Assembly: GCA_003446605.1 (NCBI GenBank)
Contig: DMDF01000039.1
Location: 1 to 6,873, forward strand
Source: Anaerolineaceae bacterium
GTDB taxonomy: Bacteria > Chloroflexota > Anaerolineae > Anaerolineales > Anaerolineaceae
Length of the DNA: 6,873 nt
Direction: 5' to 3'
Numbering within the stretch: position 1 is the stretch's first letter; every line of letters starts with the position of its first letter. The position numbers and the translations under genes were made by a program. Below the pieces are notes generated by a model. The model saw only the letters and a program-made list of their open reading frames with translations. It ran no database searches and was not told where the DNA came from. Shown here piece after piece: positions 5,379 to 6,873 of this stretch.

Positions 5379-6716
5379 TTAATGGCTGAGCAGGATGACC
5401 TTATCAAAATAATCCTTAGCACTGGCGCAATCCCCTTCCAGATGTCTGGAAATGGATTCCCAGGTAAGAGTTTTGTTTGACTCTTTCCAGCTTTTCTCAA
5501 TGGCTTTACCCATGCAACCACATCCAGCATTGTATATGCCCAGAGTGATGCGCCATAGGGTTTCAAAATCTGCCACTGTAGAGGCTGTTTGATGTGTATA
5601 GTTGTAGATCACCTGTGCAGTTTGCATGGATGCAGCGTTTAGAATTTCCGCAATCAGAGTATATTCCTGGTCAGTTCCGATATCTTGCAGCACATAGCCG
5701 ATCAAATGCTGGATCTGTACATCATACAAACCAAAATAACCACCGGCGCAAACAGTGTCGTTATACAAAGATGAACATTTCTGGGTAAAATAAGGTTGAT
5801 TCCACTTGAGCAGCATATCCACGCCATTTTCCGTGACCATTCCCAACCCATATTCATCTTCGATTTCCCAGTTCGACCAGAATTGGGACTCCAATGCGAT
5901 GATCCCTTTGATCAGTTTGGGTGGAATACGGGTACTTTTAGCGGCACGAAGAATTTCTGCATCATGGGCATTTTGCCAGTTCACTACTTCTGAATACGCT
6001 GCATCTGTTCCACAAGTGTTGGCTGCTCCATTGGCTTCCAGCCCGCTGTTCGAACAGTTATTTGCATTTACAGTACCATTCCAGATTAACTTACCAGCCA
6101 GAAAAGCATAATCATTGGATGTTGAGATATCGGAGAGATTTTCGTATTGAATTTCCCAACCGGTGTCAGAACTTTCCAGCGGTGGAAAAATATTCCAAGC
6201 CAGTGCATAAGTTGGGATCAGACCCTGCCACTGGTGCCCGAGCAATTCAATGCGCTTCAAACTTGTTTCTTCGTTAAGTGTCATCAGGCGATAATAGAAA
6301 TGATTCTTGGCGAAGATAGACCCTTCTTCATTCTCGAACCAATATTCAAGCAGCGAGCCGTTGGAGAAAGTCCAAGGCAGTTGGAACTTCACATCCATGT
6401 TGTCGAAGTAATATTTTTGACCATTGATGGCAATCCTCAATGAATATTCGGAATTATCAGCGATTATGCCCTCTACGTGAAAACGTAAGATAGGGAGTTC
6501 CGTACAGGTTCCCCAGATGGGGCAGTTATAGGGAGTGACGGAAATACTAGTCTTGTTTTCCGCACGATCAGACTGGTGAAAATTGGTTGAGGAAGTTATA
6601 GAGGGCAAAGAACGATGAAACATATTGCTGAAGGATGTGAGCGGAAAACACATTACAGCAACAGCAAAAAAGCTAATCTGAGTGAATTTATGCGTCCAAT
6701 TGATTAACTTTTTCAT
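5379..6716 (-). CDS. Exported lytic-transglycosylase-like (SLT/lysozyme-fold) protein
   Basis: This 445-residue protein starts at the ATG at 6716; an in-frame GTG lies one codon upstream, and neither has a good Shine-Dalgarno. Residues about 11-30 form a signal peptide with likely cleavage after TSFS. The region up to about 215 is an unrecognised beta-rich exported domain. Residues about 240-405 match a transglycosylase SLT (GH23-like) domain: EILRAAKSTRIPPKLIKGII leads to ALESQF with the likely catalytic Glu276, then EYGLGMVTENG (288-298), MLLKWN, and IYNAGCG (394-400), the counterpart of the AYNAG motif. Such enzymes cleave the MurNAc-GlcNAc bond of peptidoglycan outside the membrane. Eight cysteines lie outside the signal peptide (65, 71, 221, 235, 314, 323 and the 399/401/430 group has three, making nine in all), suggesting disulfides. 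The Gln usually following GLx is Met293 here. Catalytic activity is likely but not certain. Confidence 0.85.
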   Translation of the reverse strand: MKKLINWTHKFTQISFFAVAVMCFPLTSFSNMFHRSLPSITSSTNFHQSDRAENKTSISVTPYNCPIWGTCTELPILRFHVEGIIADNSEYSLRIAINGQKYYFDNMDVKFQLPWTFSNGSLLEYWFENEEGSIFAKNHFYYRLMTLNEETSLKRIELLGHQWQGLIPTYALAWNIFPPLESSDTGWEIQYENLSDISTSNDYAFLAGKLIWNGTVNANNCSNSGLEANGAANTCGTDAAYSEVVNWQNAHDAEILRAAKSTRIPPKLIKGIIALESQFWSNWEIEDEYGLGMVTENGVDMLLKWNQPYFTQKCSSLYNDTVCAGGYFGLYDVQIQHLIGYVLQDIGTDQEYTLIAEILNAASMQTAQVIYNYTHQTASTVADFETLWRITLGIYNAGCGCMGKAIEKSWKESNKTLTWESISRHLEGDCASAKDYFDKVILLSH

Positions 6717-6763
6717 CACTGCATTGATGGTACAGTATTAATGTTATGAAAAGGAAGCATCAT
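6716..6763 (-). CDS. Possible 15-codon leader ORF coupled to the transglycosylase gene
   Basis: On the minus strand, ATGATG at 6763-6758 opens a frame reading MMLPFHNINTVPSMQ that ends in TGA at 6718-6716. The stop shares its A with the ATG of the transglycosylase gene (TGATG), a classic arrangement for translational coupling. A weak GGA lies just before the first ATG. Because the main gene lacks its own Shine-Dalgarno, a coupled leader is plausible, but so short an ORF can occur by chance. Confidence 0.2.
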   Translation of the reverse strand: MMLPFHNINTVPSMQ

Positions 6764-6774
6764 CTATCCAATTT

Positions 6775-6873
6775 TTACTTCTTTTTTTGGAGTTTATAAA
6801 ATACTTCATTTTCACATTTCCAGTCAATAACCGTTTTATGTATTAAGGCATCTTCCAAGTTATTTCTTAATTT
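6775..6873 (-). CDS. Possible C-terminal end of an upstream gene (cut by window edge)
   Basis: One minus-strand frame is open from the window edge for 32 codons to a TAA at 6777-6775, while both other minus frames stop within four codons of the edge. The translation contains LEDALIHKTVIDWKCENEVF and ends in a Lys-rich tail, a composition that could be a real protein end. The product is not recognisable. If real, the gap to the transglycosylase gene is under 60 bp and the two may be cotranscribed. The region is AT-rich, so a chance open frame remains possible. Confidence 0.35.
   Translation of the reverse strand, partial: KLRNNLEDALIHKTVIDWKCENEVFYKLQKKK
6798..6827 (-). promoter_or_regulatory. 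Weak promoter candidate before the transglycosylase gene
   Basis: TTGACT (6822-6827) matches five of six -35 bases; TATTTT (6798-6803) lies 18 bp downstream and matches four of six -10 bases. It would give a leader of about 75 nt. It lies inside the possible upstream gene end, so one or both assignments may be wrong. Confidence 0.25.

Overview
All well-supported genes in this window lie on the minus strand, so transcription runs from high to low coordinates. The sequence looks like a bacterial chromosomal segment with moderate GC in the genes and clearly AT-rich gaps. No RNA gene, insertion sequence, CRISPR array or phage gene was recognised. The secreted proteins suggest Chloroflexota, perhaps an Anaerolineae-type bacterium. 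These are a C39-like domain joined to DYDGDG/FRPS repeats with an Asp-rich Ig-like domain, and an SLT-type lysozyme-fold protein with the EYGLG..TENG..MLLKWN pattern. That placement comes from remembered family resemblance, not from a search, and is tentative.

Region by region in transcription order: (1) 6873-6775 is open in one frame to a TAA and may be the C-terminus of an upstream gene. (2) 6716-5379 encodes an exported transglycosylase-like protein with an SLT catalytic Glu, preceded by a possible 15-codon coupled leader ORF. (3) 5378-5154 is an AT-rich gap holding a plausible promoter, a 16-bp imperfect palindrome and a strong Shine-Dalgarno. (4) 5153-2934 encodes a 739-residue exported protein: signal peptide, Ig-like domain, Pro/Glu linker, C39-like cysteine peptidase domain, then six exact 40-residue Ca-loop repeats. 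A clear intrinsic terminator follows at 2907-2870. (5) 2870-2606 is a long leader with a TATAAT-containing promoter candidate, an overlapping palindrome and possible RNA structure. (6) 2605 to the left edge is a tight run of three glycosyltransferase genes: GT2, GT2 (7-bp gap), then GT4 (ATGA overlap), the last cut by the window edge.

The three glycosyltransferases most likely act in sequence on a cell-surface polysaccharide or glycan. The two exported proteins upstream have their own signals and probably act outside the membrane, one on peptidoglycan and one on protein or peptide substrates. A functional link between the exported pair and the glycan operon is only inferred from adjacency; the terminator at 2870-2907 separates them transcriptionally. 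The most unusual points are the alternating A/B pattern inside the six-repeat array, the atypical active-site surroundings of the C39-like domain, and a Met in place of the usual Gln in the SLT motif.
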